DNA of 64,000 nucleotides from Lyophyllum atratum (taxonomy: Eukaryota; Basidiomycota; Agaricomycetes; Agaricales; Lyophyllaceae): assembly GCA_014905825.1 (NCBI GenBank), contig JACGCN010000027.1:496001-560000 (forward strand), written 5' to 3'. This document shows, piece after piece, positions 46,976 through 58,317 of this stretch. The notes beneath the pieces were generated by a model. The model was not told the origin of the DNA and did no database searches. It saw only the letters and a program-made list of their open reading frames with translations. Position 1 is the first letter of the stretch; every line of letters starts with the position of its first letter. The translations under genes and the position numbers were made by a program.

Positions 46976-47290
46976 TGGAGTCTTGGCCCCCTATATGGGG
47001 ACGTAGGCACACTGAGAAATACGGACCAATATAAACAGACGAATGCTCCGATATATTGCGAGAGTATGAGTGAATCTCGAGATGTGTGCGTGATGAGAGA
47101 AGGGGGGGAAGAATAGGTAAGGATACATGAGGATCCTGGCGCCCTTTTATAAGAAAAGGGCTACCCAGTCGAATCGGAAATCCTCGAGTGTGGTGGTGGA
47201 ATCGGGCGATGGGACGACCGGGCCATAGTCGAATCGGAAATGATGACGTCGTATGTCGGGCATGCCGGATGTGGTAACCGTAGGATTACA
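46976..47290 (-). repeat. 5' LTR of the chromovirus
   Basis: 315 bp, apparently identical to 29137-29451, followed by the CCTCG duplication. It lies upstream of gag in the element's transcription direction. Confidence 0.93.
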
Positions 47291-47295
47291 CCTCG
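47291..47295. repeat. Target-site duplication of the chromovirus, right
   Basis: CCTCG after the CA of the right LTR; the partner is 29132-29136. The next bases, TTCGCGTTTCACATGACGCC, continue the family-R promoter. Confidence 0.85.
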
Positions 47296-47543
47296 TTCGC
47301 GTTTCACATGACGCCCTTGCCTCAAACTGGGAGATTAATTTCAGAGGTCTTGCAATCGTTTAGTGCTTAGTTGATGCTGTTGGAATCAGATGTGTTTTTC
47401 GCTGCCAGGAAAGGTCCGTTGAGGATCCTGAACAAATCCTGATTCGATTCCGTGATCATCGCGAGACTCATCATTGAGCTTGATCATGAGTCTTACTAGA
47501 GAGATAGATCAATACATCTCCATCCTCAGCAGCTGTCGACGAT

Positions 47544-48747
47544 ATGAACGACTTTTGCATAAGATGCCCAGTCTTCTGCAGTGCAGATATCCCTACCTCT
47601 GTAACCGTTCACCGATCAGTGCGAGGTTCATGTTCGTGCTAATTTTCTCTTTAGACGTCAAACCTTTTATTGGAATGCTCGGAAGAATATGAGCGAGAAT
47701 TCGAAGGTGACGAGCTGGACATATCTGAGTACATCGTGATCATAAACACCAAAGAGATCGCGAGTATTTCGAAAGGATCCTTCCTCCGCCCGGTTGACGG
47801 TCCAAACGACGGTCCAGGACCGTATCACGTGATGCGCGAACCGGGCGCGCCTGCTGATGCAGAGCGCGATAGACGTTGTGGGAACGCAGCATATGCATGG
47901 TTGTTCTCAGCTGTAATTCCAAATTAGAGTATATATAATTTTTCGAGTACAATGACAATCGTGAGCCAATATCTAGCTAGAGAGCAAGGGAGGCACAATG
48001 TTATGCTGGAGCGCCATGTGCCGACGGTTGCCGGCGGGCAGTTCCGAGAGGGACTGTCGTTTGGACCGTCAATTGAGCGATGCGGAAATATTTCTCACAT
48101 TATTTGGCTGGGCGCCCACCCAAAAACGACTCGTCATCAGCCCGCTTCGCACCGTTCGATTGACGGTCCAATTGACAGTCCCTCGGCATAAGCTCGGCAT
48201 GCCTGAGAAACATCAAACCCAGTTGCGCGCCTCAGCCGCGACATATTTCCTCACCTCCCGCGCCAATTCCTGCCTCCGTTTACTTTCATATTTTATTTGC
48301 TTTGACTATCAACCAAAATTTGGAGTCTCCATGGCCTCTGAGGAAGCATACTCCCCCAGAAAACAAATGCCTTGTGCCAAATGTGGGCGTGGGGAGCTTA
48401 CCTCATCGCACGTGCCGGTTACCTCGTTTGGCAGGGACCGTCAACCGGTTCGTTCGCAGCCCTTCTTCTTGGTACTTGACGCGCAAAGCATTGAGGATGG
48501 AACTTGTCTTTTCGTGTGCACGCGGGACGCCCCCCTGCAGTCACTACGCTGCGACTTTGACCGAGCTCTGCAGTGCGCAAATCTCTGCGACATTGGTCGG
48601 TCGATTGAAGACGGCTTTATGGGATCCTTCATGAGAAGTGGGGTGATTATGACGAAGGCAAATCAGAAATTGGCGGGCGACGGAGGACTGTATATTGAAG
48701 GGGGCGAGGTCAAGCTAAATCAAGCCTGGAGGGACTTTCGCAAGTGA
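47544..48747 (+). pseudogene. Family-R gene, copy A, broken by an insertion
   Basis: Exon 1 (47544-47600) encodes MNDFCIRCPVFCSADIPTS. A 54-nt intron with a good branch site follows, then exon 2 from 47655 reads TSNLLLECSEEYEREFEGDE and TKEIASISKGS. From about 47788 the frame runs into unrelated DNA and stops. Family sequence resumes at about 48463 with FFLVLDAQSIEDGTCLFVCT and runs to a normal C-terminus and stop at 48747. About 35 codons (the FVGHTVQEIRDWF region of the intact copies) are missing at the break. Its promoter is split from upstream DNA by the chromovirus. Non-functional. Confidence 0.8.
47788..48460. repeat. MITE-like insertion(s) with CGGTTGACGGTCC ends
   Basis: The left end reads CCGGTTGACGGTCC and the right end GGACCGTCAACCGG: perfect inverted repeats of about 14 bp. 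Related words (GACTGTCGTTTGGACCGTCAATTG near 48045-48070; GATTGACGGTCCAATTGACAG near 48160) suggest either internal repeats or two tandem small elements. No coding capacity was recognised. It replaces part of copy A of family R. Confidence 0.6.
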
Positions 48748-50469
48748 TAATCTGATATTTAGCCTGGGTTTGATCAGTCCTTGGATGCGTTCAGGTGTGC
48801 TCGTAGGCGTATCAGATCATCGGAGTCAATTCTGACTGCTGATGTTGTGATGAGACACTTGGCTTTAAAGGGTCGATTGCGTAGCCTGATATGGCTCCCC
48901 AAAAGCATGGAGCATTCCGGAGTATCACGGGCGGGCCCTATAACCCCGTCTTGACCATCCTATTCTCCAGCTACCGGGATTTGCTTTATGGTCGCCTTCC
49001 AAGGTGCACAGTTCACCGCATGGGGCAAGTGGCCTCACATGTTAATATTAGCCTCGATCTCGCCACCTTCTTCCTTGTCCAACATTTCTTACAGCGCCTC
49101 CCTCGTCCCATGTTGATCATTCTACTTGGACTCTATTCCGCTGATGCAAGATACACGACATCTACCGCGACTGACAGCAAGATGTGCGAGTGCCCCAACA
49201 CCATGCCGATGGCCTCCACATGCCCAAGTTGTACAGCCCATGAACTATGGGTACATCTATGAATACACCGACCGGGGCCATTCCACCAAGCCTAGTATCT
49301 CCGAATGAGCCATAGTTCAATGACGTTGCCGAAGCGTACACGTTGGTCGAACCTGATCGAATACGAAGGCCGTGCGTCACATCAGCATGACGAAAGGATG
49401 AGATGACTCTCAAATACTTGCCTTTTTTGGCCATCTACGCCACCGATGCGAAACTCGTTGTCTTACTGACATACGTCATGTTCCTGATCTTTCCAGTCTT
49501 TCCAGAAATCACTTTGAACGACTTGACAGAGCAAAAATGAATACAAATTTCATTGACCAATTCAGACACATAGTTCAAATTCTCGCCACAGTAGACGCTG
49601 CTTGAACCCGCTATTATGGGTTCTACGACGCGCTTTCTGGGCGGCTTATCCCCCATCAAGACAGCCTCAGGACCATGCGTACGCGGCAATCCTTCCCCAA
49701 CCCCAACATAGTTCCACTGGTCGCGGGGTCAGACGGCGCAATCAAAGAGTACATTCATGCTACCACCACCTTCACTGTAAAGCAGAAAACAGGAACTGCA
49801 TTCTTCATGCTACTGAAAACCTTTATCGGGGTCGACAACGCCGATGCACGCGTTAGATGTAAGGGTAATGTTATCCATCCCCTCTCTGAAGACGCCACCA
49901 AGTCCCATACGTCTTCGGCCCAGGTGCGATGGGCGCGTTTCGCTATCATACCAATCCGACGTTGCAACAGGCCTTGTAGACCAACAAAGCAGTCGCGGAC
50001 AATGCAGCACAACCAGCAGATGGCAGTCCGACGTGCTCGAACCTCATCTGTAAAAAAGACATGCCTCTAACCGAATCCAAAGCCTCAACCAAGTCATCAG
50101 TAGCCGTATATTTCGTAAGGTAGTATAATATCTAACATCAACATGAAACGTGTAAGCGCACTGCCAAACGCCTAAATATTGTACGTGAAAGATGTATAGC
50201 GGGGAATGCGGCGGGGGGCAAGTGTCAGTGTCGTGGGTGGCAATAAGCATAGCATGGACATAAGGATCTATCGCGCGTGGGAGTACATGCGCGCAATGGG
50301 AACGGAGGGGGGTGACGCGTGGGTGGTTTCTAGGGTGAGTATTGAGGGGGTAGCAGGTGTCGCCAAGTAATACAAAGATCACAATCTTTTTGCTGGCTGC
50401 GCAAGCTGGGCAGGTCAAGAACCCGCCCCACTCACGGCCTATCCCTGAGTCTCCCATCCCATCGCCCGC
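48748..50469. other. Gene-poor interval
   Basis: The first bases match the 3' flank of family-R copy D (TTGATCAGTCCTTGGAT). Beyond that, frames such as 49675-50070 (plus) and 49435-49689 (minus) show no recognisable domain. It may hold decayed gene pieces. The 3' end of the LCB2 transcript lies at the right. Confidence 0.45.
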
Positions 50470-52735
50470 TCACTCATGTTCCTGCGCCATCCCCGCCAGC
50501 TCCACCGCATTCGCCAGGACCTTCTCCAGACTCCACCTCTCCCTCTTCGCCACCCCATGTTTCAAATCCAGCACATCTCCGACATCATAACACGCGCGCA
50601 GCACAGAGTCCACATCCTCCTTCGTGTGCGCTGCACTGACACAGAACCTCACGCGCGACGTGACAAGGGGCGTGGCGGGGTATGCGACTACCACGACAAT
50701 GATGGGCGTCTGGCGATCCTTCATCATCCGATGGAACATGCACATCTTTCCCGGGTTGAAGAGCAGCAGAGGCACGATGGGCGAGGCGGGGTGACCATAC
50801 GTGATGAAGCCGAGCTTGATGAGGCCGTTATGCAGGTAGCGGGAGTTGAAAGCGAGGCGGCGCAAGCGCGAGCGGCCTTCTGTTCCGGAAGAAAGCAACG
50901 GAGGGAGGGTGAGCCAAGTGGGCAGGGCAGATTGGGGTGCGGGGCCGGGGTGAGCGGCCGGGGTATCGATAGGCACGACTGCGCCTGAGGTAGAGGAAGG
51001 GGTGGGGGTGGCAACGCCCATAATGCTGGCCATGCTGGCGAGGACCTGGGTGAGAACGGGCGGGGTCATTGCTTCACCGTAAGGTCCAAGGTGCCCTCGC
51101 ACCCTCAGCCTGTCGATGAGCGCCTTGTTCCCTGCGAGATATCCACCAGCGGCTCCAAACGATTTGGTAAAGGTACCCATGAGGATATCAATCTTGCGGG
51201 GATCGATACCAAAGTAGTCTGCGACACCGCGTCCATGAGGTCCAAGAGCGCCGATAGAGTGCGCCTCGTCAACGAATAGATAGAACTGGGAAGAGATAAG
51301 ATAAGATATAATCAGGACAGCCAAGTACACACCTTGTACTTTTCCTTGAGCTCCAGGACGGCAGGCAGGTTAACAAGCGTTCCCTCCATACTGTAAAGGC
51401 CCTCCACAATAACCAGAATCTTTTTCCACGGACGATGTGTCTTCGGCTGGCCTTGACTGATCACCTCCCGTAAGAGCGACTCGAGGCTCCCCATATCGTT
51501 ATGCTTAAACATGCGTACATGTGCCCCACTAAGACGCGTCCCAAACCGAATTGACGCGTGGTTAAGCTCGTCCGAGATCACAAGCGACCCCTTGCCAACA
51601 AGGGCCGGGATATATGCCGAATTGGTCGCGAAACCCATAGAGCTGATCAACGCGTCCTCCATGCCCACAAACTGAGCGACAAGCGCCTCGGTGACGGTGT
51701 GCAGATCACTCGAGCCTCCTTCCAATCGTGCACCACATGTGGAGATACCGTACCGTCGGATGGCCTCTTCCACAGCATCGGCACATCCGCCCCGTGCCTG
51801 GGCGAAACCGAGGTAGTTGTAAGATGAGATATTGAGGGCGCGTGTTCGGGTTCCAGTGAGAATTTGGGTGTGGTTGTAGTCAGGAGAGATGCGGTCAAGG
51901 AGGAGGATGGTACGGCCTGCGACGCCGGTGACGGGTTGGGAGAAGCATTCATCCATACGGGTCTTCAGACGGCGAGTGTAGAATGAATCGAAGTCAGAGT
52001 TAAGTGGTGCGTAACCCTGGAAGGAATATGTCAGAATGGATTACGGAAAGGCGCGTCAGGAGTTGGACGAAGATCCACGGAAAACCCAATAAAAGCTTGG
52101 CCTGGTGACAGCGCGTAAAGAGCAGCTAACCCAGGTGGTAACACCGCCGTCGCGAAATACGCCATGCGAGAGGAATAAAAGTTGAACGACAGACTCACGT
52201 TGCGCGGCACGAGATGGGTATAAGATTTTGGACTGAATCTCTTGCCGACAAAGTCACGAATATGGCCAATAACGATGAGAATGAGGTAGCTGATGTACGT
52301 CGAGAGCAGGATATAGTACGGCGGGTCCTGCTCGACGTGTGCCGGCACCGGCTCTCCAGGTGTGTGCTGTGAAGTCAACCGGTACTCCTCATTGGCACAG
52401 TGTCCAAACTCCGTGTGGACGGTGCTGAAGACCTGCTCAGATGTAGGTGGGCGAGCAGGGAGTGAGAGACCGTCTGTGTCGTTTTCCGAGTCGGACTCGT
52501 TGAGCACGGTATCCTCCGAGGAAGAGGTCACGGAAGACGAGAGGGAGAGTGCGGGGGTGGTGGTGGGGGTTCTGCTGCTGCGAGCACGGGCGTCCGCCTG
52601 GGACAAGGCAGAGAGATAGGACGCTGCAGACGCCATGGGGGCCAGAGTCTGCGAGGAGCGTTTCTTGAACATGGAGGGGGTGGGGGAGGATATGTTGAGG
52701 GCCATCGGGGACGGCAGGGGTGACGCGGCAGGCAT
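50470..52735 (-). CDS. Serine palmitoyltransferase subunit LCB2
   Basis: PLP enzyme of the ER membrane that joins serine and palmitoyl-CoA, the first step of sphingolipid synthesis. Three exons (52735-52199, 52016-51333, 51285-50470) close in phase to 678 residues. A Ser/Thr-rich head is followed by a membrane segment (YYILLSTYISYLILIVIGHI). The catalytic part has NISSYNYLGFAQ, GARLEGGSSDLHTVTEALVA, SDELNHASIRFG, FVDEAHSIGALGPHGRGVAD and the PLP lysine site GTFTKSFGAAGGYLAG, which marks LCB2 rather than LCB1. Start is the first ATG after a TTG in the frame. An approximately 40-residue Pro/Ser-rich insertion (TPTPSSTSGAV...) sits in the C-terminal half. Sphingolipid C9-methyltransferase lies 2.8 kb away on the same strand. 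Confidence 0.95.
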
Positions 52736-52924
52736 GGTGTGCTGCGACGACGGGGACGACGGCGGCAGAGTGTGCAAACGGGCGTTGTCCTCTCAAAAAT
52801 CGGACACGGAGCCTGTAGCCGCTTACGTCCGGAATTTCAGGTTTCAGAATCACATCATGTTGAACAGTCATCCATATCATCTCATCCAATCTGAATCTCA
52901 TATCCATACATACTCCACTATAAT

Positions 52925-55144
52925 CTACTCGATCAATTTCCCACTCGACCACCCAGCGATTGTCGGCGTCTTCTTCAGCCATGCAATCAGCTCGTCTCGC
53001 CGTACCTGCGTACCCTTGTCAGATCCCTCGGTCTTTACTTTGACCTTCTGCCCGTCTACAAACTGCCATTTCTGCTCCTTCACCCTCACAAACCCAGCTT
53101 CGAGCTCCTCAGGGGCGATAATGATGGCAAACGGCACTTCATCCTTCTCACTCGCCGCGAACTGCGCCTGATGCTTTGGCTTGTTCTTCGCCAAAAAGTC
53201 CGTCTACGCAAGTTGCCATCAGCCAACAGATAAATGCCAAAAGACGCGTAATACACACCTTGATTCCTGCCTGCCGCAGCTCCTGCACAAGACCTATACG
53301 CTGCGCAAGTAACCCATCACCCATACTCACGACATATGCCATCGTCTCCTTGCTGCGCATGCCCTTCTCTGCCCATTTGGGCCACACCAGGGCAAACACA
53401 CGATCCAAACCGATGCTCACGCCGATACACGGCAGATCCTGTGCCTTCTTGCCCTCAGCCGCCGCCGCCGCGTTGAACATCCCGACGAGCCCGTCGTAGC
53501 GTCCGCCAGCCGCGATCGACCCAACACCCACTTGCGACTCGTCGACCTCTTCCTCCTCACCTTCCGCCACTTTAGGCTTCTTCGCCTTCTTAAACAAAGA
53601 AACGGCTGCAGCGGTCGCACCGTCTGCGGGGGCCAAGGCGTTAGCGGCTCCAAAGCCCGGCGGTGCAGAAGCCTCGACAATCGCCTCATAAATGATTCCG
53701 GTATAGTAGTCAAGTCCCCGTGCAAGCGAGAGGTCGAACGAGAACTGTGATCTTATCATCAATATAAAGAACATGTAGGAAATAACACGAGTGACTCACC
53801 TTGTCCATCACTTGGTACGCCTCAAGAAGGTCGAAAAGGATGCCCATCTCGCCGAGACCCTCTTTCGCTCTTTGGTTTGCGGTGAGAACGGGGTCAGCGT
53901 TGAGGGTCGCGAGCAGATCCCGACCGCCTGTACTTGAGTTAGCTAGCTATATCGAAAGAAACGATCGTCCCAACCTTTGTGCTTCACATATTCCCCAATT
54001 TTGTCTGCGATTGCAGGATCCAGGCCTTTCTCCTCTGTCATCTCCTTCTTGACTTCTGTCCACGGAAGCTGCACGACTGGATTAGTGTTCGGGTAAGAAT
54101 TATGTGTTCTACACACGCACCTTGTCTAGTTTATCAACCGCAGACGAGATGGGGCGGATTTTGTCTGCTGCAACACCGCACACCTCGAAAATTCCATCCA
54201 GAATTTTCCTGTTATTGAGCTAGAAAACACCATTAGCACAACCAGCTACCAGAAACAACTGCCTACACACCTTGATCGTGAACTCGCCAACATCCAATTT
54301 CCCGAGTACAGTACAGAGCATACTGAGCAGTTCCGCATCAGAAATCATAAGGTCCCCAGTCCCCGAGATATCAAAGTCCTAAGTCAAGCATCAGCCCATT
54401 CCCATTCAACCAACAAAAAAAAGCCTCCTCACAGCCTGCGAAAACTCCCTCATCCTCCCCTTCGACATCACAGGATTATCCCTCCTATACACCTTCCCCA
54501 CCTGCCACAACTTCGTATGCGTATTATTCGCCCCCATCATCGCCAAATACCTCGCCAGCGGCACCGTATGATCATACCTCAACGCAAGCTGCTCCCCCCC
54601 CTGGTCCATCAGATCAAAAATCAGCTTCGCGTCCTCCCCATACTTGCCCGCCAGTATATCCTTCCTTTCAAACACAGGCGTGTCCAGGCAGCTCCCGCCA
54701 TAGCTCGTGAAGCAGTCCTTGACTATCCGCTCAATATGCTCGCGGCAGTACATCTCCGCGGGTCCGTAATCCCGCGTGCCCTGTGCTTGAGGGGTGCCCC
54801 GTCAATAATCCCATCCTCATCACACAACACAACGGGCAGGAGGCGCGGGTGCGTACCTTTGCAGTCTTAAGCATCATCCTTTCCCGCTTCTTCCCCCCAT
54901 CCTTCGCGCCCGCAGCGGCGCCCTTCGCCTGCGCGAGTGTCTTTTTCAGATCGCCGAGCTTCTGCTTAGCCTCGCTGATGACCTCCTGGGGTGCTTTCTG
55001 GGTGCGGAGGTCGTTGAAGTGGGCGGTGTGTTGCTCGATTTGCTGCTCGAGGGCTTCGGTGGTGGCCATGGTGTGGATGGGTCTGAAGGCAGGACGGACG
55101 GGTAATCGATGGAGACGGAATGCACTTCTGACCAGTAAAAGCAT
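52925..55144 (-). CDS. Histidyl-tRNA synthetase, dual cytosolic/mitochondrial start
   Basis: Class II synthetase for tRNA-His. Order: WHEP-like helical hairpin ([20 protein letters not shown]), motif 1 region [40 protein letters not shown], motif 2 [29 protein letters not shown], the histidine-binding [31 protein letters not shown], motif 3 [13 protein letters not shown], and the anticodon domain. At least eight exons; the first five close in phase. Two in-frame ATGs: 55144 adds 25 residues ([20 protein letters not shown]...), arginine-rich and without acids, a mitochondrial presequence; 55069, in strong context (ACCATGGCC), starts the cytosolic form. An acidic insertion ([10 protein letters not shown]) precedes motif 3. 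Confidence 0.95.
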
Positions 55145-55512
55145 TCCGTTCCAAAAATCGATATGATCGGCCGTGACTCTGTCGTGACTCGACAACCCGT
55201 GACCCCGATCACACTTCTGATCTATCCCATGTCTCCGATGGATCTATGCCAGTGTTAGTCTCGACACAGCTCGACACCAGTCGCCTCGTCAGTACTTCAG
55301 TTATCGCAATGTTCTATCTGGATGAGAGTGCGCGGTGTTGAATCGGAAAAATGGGTGCTCCGTTTTGGGATTGTGAACTTGTTACGGTAATCATTACACT
55401 ACATACACCCCAACAGTGTACCAAATCCGTACCAGCTGGCGTCGAAACTAGTCTATGCCGATCTTTCAAGTCTTGGGAGCAGTGATTGCACGAAAAATAG
55501 TCCTTGTTGCTT

Positions 55513-57501
55513 CTAAGTATGTAGGTATAAAGGTATAAATTGGTAAGGTAATTTTCCTCCTCTTCCTCGCGACCCCCTCCCCCCATACCGAAGCATATTT
55601 ACTCGATCAAACTGCAAACACGAAAGGATGAGCGAGAACCCGCGAAAATATAGAAAAAACACGAACGAAGGCTCTTTCTCCAGGTTGACATGGATGCTGG
55701 CATGCTTGGGAACACCATTGATACGGTGGTACGCATTCAAGTTCTTGTGCATGGTAATTTGGAAGACTGAAGCAGATCCTTGACTGTACGCACGAAGTAA
55801 ATCAGCCGACCTCAAAGCAGGGAAGAGAGCCCACGTACCGACTAATAATGGTACTGTATGCGAGGAAAAAGGCCCAGATCCTGAACCAGCGGTCACCGTA
55901 CTTGGCGAGGACCTTCTCCTTATTTGAGAGCCAGTTCTTGTACCAGTGGAAGATAGTCGCCGAGTAGTGGACACCGAGGACATCGACGTTCTTGATCTCA
56001 AAGCCTGCGCCTTCCAACTAAATGTTGCGAACATGTCAGTTCGCACTCAAAGAGATGGGAAAAGTCCGCCCGCACCTTGTTGATGACCCAGCCAAGCGAG
56101 CAGCTCGCGTCTGCACCAGGGAAGACATACTTGTTCATGAAAAGACCCCAGATGAGGTCCTCGAATTGCCAAGACGGACGGATGCCGGCGACCTGGAAGA
56201 CGAAGGTGCCATTATCGTCGAGGAGGTCATAGACTTGGCTGAGGAACTGGGAGTAGCGGCGGATACCGACGTGCTGAGGGGAGTTTTAGATACGTGAAAG
56301 GAGCGAGAGTAAACAACAAACCTCGGCCATCTCGAGGCTAACGATCTTCGTATAAGCACCTTTTCCAGCAGGGAGGTCACGGAAGTCGGAGCAGATGATG
56401 CGGGCCTTGTCAGCGGAGACCTGTGTGGGAAAAACGGGTTAGAGGTGATTCCTAAACATGACACTCGTCAACGAAGGGAAGACCTACGCCGTTCTTCGCG
56501 ATGCGTTCAGTACCGAATTTGGCCTGGTTAATTCCGAGGGTAACACCAGTCGCGTCACATCCATAGTTCTTGGCCGCATAAGCCGTGAGGGTTCCCCATC
56601 CGCAGCCAATGTCAAGGAGTCTGCGCAACGCGTCAGCTTTTATACACAGAAGTTTAACGACCAAATGTACCTGTCAGTAGGCTGCAAGTCGAGTTTCTCA
56701 CAAACGATGGCGAGCTTGTTGTCCTGGAGAGTCTCAAGGGACTGTTCAATGGTATTATCCGTGATGACGCCAGAGGTATAGATCATTCGTGGGCCAAGGA
56801 ACCATTCGTAGAAATCATCTCCGCCTGACGAGGTGTGAATAGAGGCCGACGAGTAAAGAACGACGCGACTTACGGTCATAGTGGCCCCTGACTTGTTCCT
56901 GGTCCTGCTCCTGGGTGTGGGAGACGACTTCGGGGATCAAGATGGTGAACACGTATTTGAACAACTCTGGGGTAAAGGTCATGCGGGCCCAGTCATGACG
57001 ATGCTCGAGGATATCCAACACGTCGCCTGGACGCGCCAAGAGATGCTACGTGTCAACATACGAATATTCGCATCCGCCATAACGACACAACGCACCGTTG
57101 AACTCGATTTTTCCGTCAAAGTAGGCGTCGTGGAAGACCTGCATGGGAATCTTGTTCTTGCCGCTGTAGAGTCTCTTCATGTCTGCGTCCTTGATAGTGA
57201 TGTACTCTTCGATGTCCTTGCCGGGAAGGACGACCTTCTCGTTCCTGCGCGCACCGTACATGCTAATGAGTGTCCAGTAGGCAACGGTGGTGGGGACGCC
57301 TGATATGACGAGGAGGAAGAGGTAGGTCTTGAAGCCGCCACGGTTAACGAGGGGCAGGAAGGACTTGAGGAGATAGGGAACGACAACTACGCAGGCCGCG
57401 AGATGGTAGTTGTTGAATGCGCCATTGCCCTCAGCGAGGCCAACGACGGGGGCATTCTTTATCGCGGGCGAACTGGTTGCCCTCACAGTGGAAGAGGACA
57501 T
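55513..57501 (-). CDS. Sphingolipid (glucosylceramide) C9-methyltransferase
   Basis: SAM-dependent enzyme adding the fungal-specific C9 methyl branch to the sphingoid base; related to cyclopropane-fatty-acid synthases. The N-terminus has two membrane spans (HLAACVVVVPYLLKSFL and KTYLFLLVISGVPTTVAYW). The soluble domain shows FYEWFLGPRMIYTSGV, the SAM site LLDIGCGWGTLTAYAAKNYG followed by CDATGVTLG, ICSDFRDLP, IVSLEMAEHVGIRRYSQF, DDNGTFVFQVAGIRPSWQFE, and a C-terminal VLGVHYSATIFHWYKNWL. Multiple short introns. The family normally ends soon after HKNLNAYHRINGVPKHASIH; here the frame runs about 55 residues further to a stop at 55513, so the true end or a terminal intron is uncertain. ATG at 57501. 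Confidence 0.92.
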
Positions 57502-57602
57502 GACAGGAGGTGAGAGAGCCAGTGACGCGACTTTTTTTGATTTAAGCGTAGCAGTTGTTTGCGGGTGCTTGCATGTTGGACGCGAAGAAGGCTAAAAATA
57601 AA

Positions 57603-57684
57603 TGAGTCGACCCAGGTTCGAACTGAGGACCTTCTGTGTTGTGACGTGTTAGACAGATGCGATAACCAGCTACGCCATCGACCC
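57603..57684 (-). tRNA. tRNA-Val (AAC) with short intron
   Basis: Minus strand folds as a cloverleaf: acceptor GGGTCGA/TCGACTC, D arm GCG...CGC, anticodon stem TCTGT/ACAGA with loop CTAACA..., T arm CTCAG-TTCGAAC-CTGGG, discriminator A. About 8 extra nucleotides lie after position 37, the normal place for a nuclear tRNA intron. A T-run follows as Pol III terminator. Confidence 0.9.
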
Positions 57685-57756
57685 TGTACTTGGCATCACA
57701 ACAGCATTGTCCGATGAGTGTAAGCAATATACAAGTCCTCCATGGTCCGCTAATTA

Positions 57757-58317
57757 CTACGTATTTGCCTTCGTCATAATCACCCCACTCCTCATGAAGC
57801 GTGCCATCCCGCTGTCTTCAATCGATTCATATCTAACGTCGCAGAGCACTGCGCTCTGCAGAGCTACGTCAAAGTCGCAGCGCAGGGATTGCATGGGGCC
57901 ATCCAGCGTGCACACGAAAAGACAGCTTTCATCCTCAATGCTTTGCGCGTCAAGCACCAAGAAGCAGTGTGGCATGAATCCTTTCCGTTCGGGGTGGGCG
58001 ATATTGGCATCGAACCAATCCCTGATCTCTTGGACAGTATGCCCCACAAAGGCAGTGGGAGATGAGTCAAAAGGAAGAGACGATCCTTTCGAGATACTGG
58101 AAATCTCTTTGGTGTTTATGATCACGACGTCCTTGGATATGTCTAAATCGTCGCCTCCGAATTCTCGCATATATTCTTCCGAGCATTCCAAGAGAAGGTT
58201 CAACGTCTAAAGAGAAGGTTAGCACAAACATGAACCTCGCCGAGATCGGTGAACAGTTACAGAGGCAGGGATATCTGCTATGCAGAACACTGGGCATCTT
58301 GTGCTGAAGTCGTTCAT
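57757..58317 (-). CDS. Family-R gene, copy B, C-terminally truncated
   Basis: Exon 1 (58317-58261) encodes MNDFSTRCPVFCIADIPAS; a 54-nt intron (GTAACT...TGCTAAC...CTTTAG) is followed by exon 2 (58206-57757), 168 residues in all. The body (LLLECSEEYMREFGGDD, FVGHTVQEIRDWFDANI, HCFLVLDAQSIEDESCLFVC, RFMRSGVIMTKA) matches copies C and D. It ends early at a stop created by small changes just after MTKAN, losing the last approximately 27 residues. The upstream sequence is the shared family promoter. May be a pseudogene or a shortened protein. Function unknown. Confidence 0.7.

Larger units (their letters stand above)
29137..47290 (-). mobile_element. Ty3/gypsy chromovirus interrupted by a KDZ transposon
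   Basis: Full-length LTR retrotransposon on the minus strand: 5' LTR 46976-47290, gag start, gag-pol 30690-35182, polypurine tract at 29452-29464, 3' LTR 29137-29451. LTRs are TG...CA (minus strand TGTAATCC...GACTCCA), 315 bp each, with no difference found by eye, so the insertion is young. The 5-bp target duplication is CCTCG. An approximately 11-kb KDZ element splits gag. Removing the chromovirus and one CCTCG gives GCTCCCTTCCCTCGTTCGCG, which matches the uninterrupted family-R copy near 60.85 kb. The chromodomain at the end of pol defines the chromovirus group. No convincing tRNA primer-binding site was found next to the 5' LTR; a self-primed mechanism is possible. Confidence 0.93.

Noticed and set aside
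48891..49262. Open frame of 123 codons after family-R copy A
   Set aside because: No domain, no splice support, and no similarity noticed to the intact family copies.
49675..50070. Open frame of 131 codons
   Set aside because: No recognisable fold or partner exons; composition does not separate it from chance.
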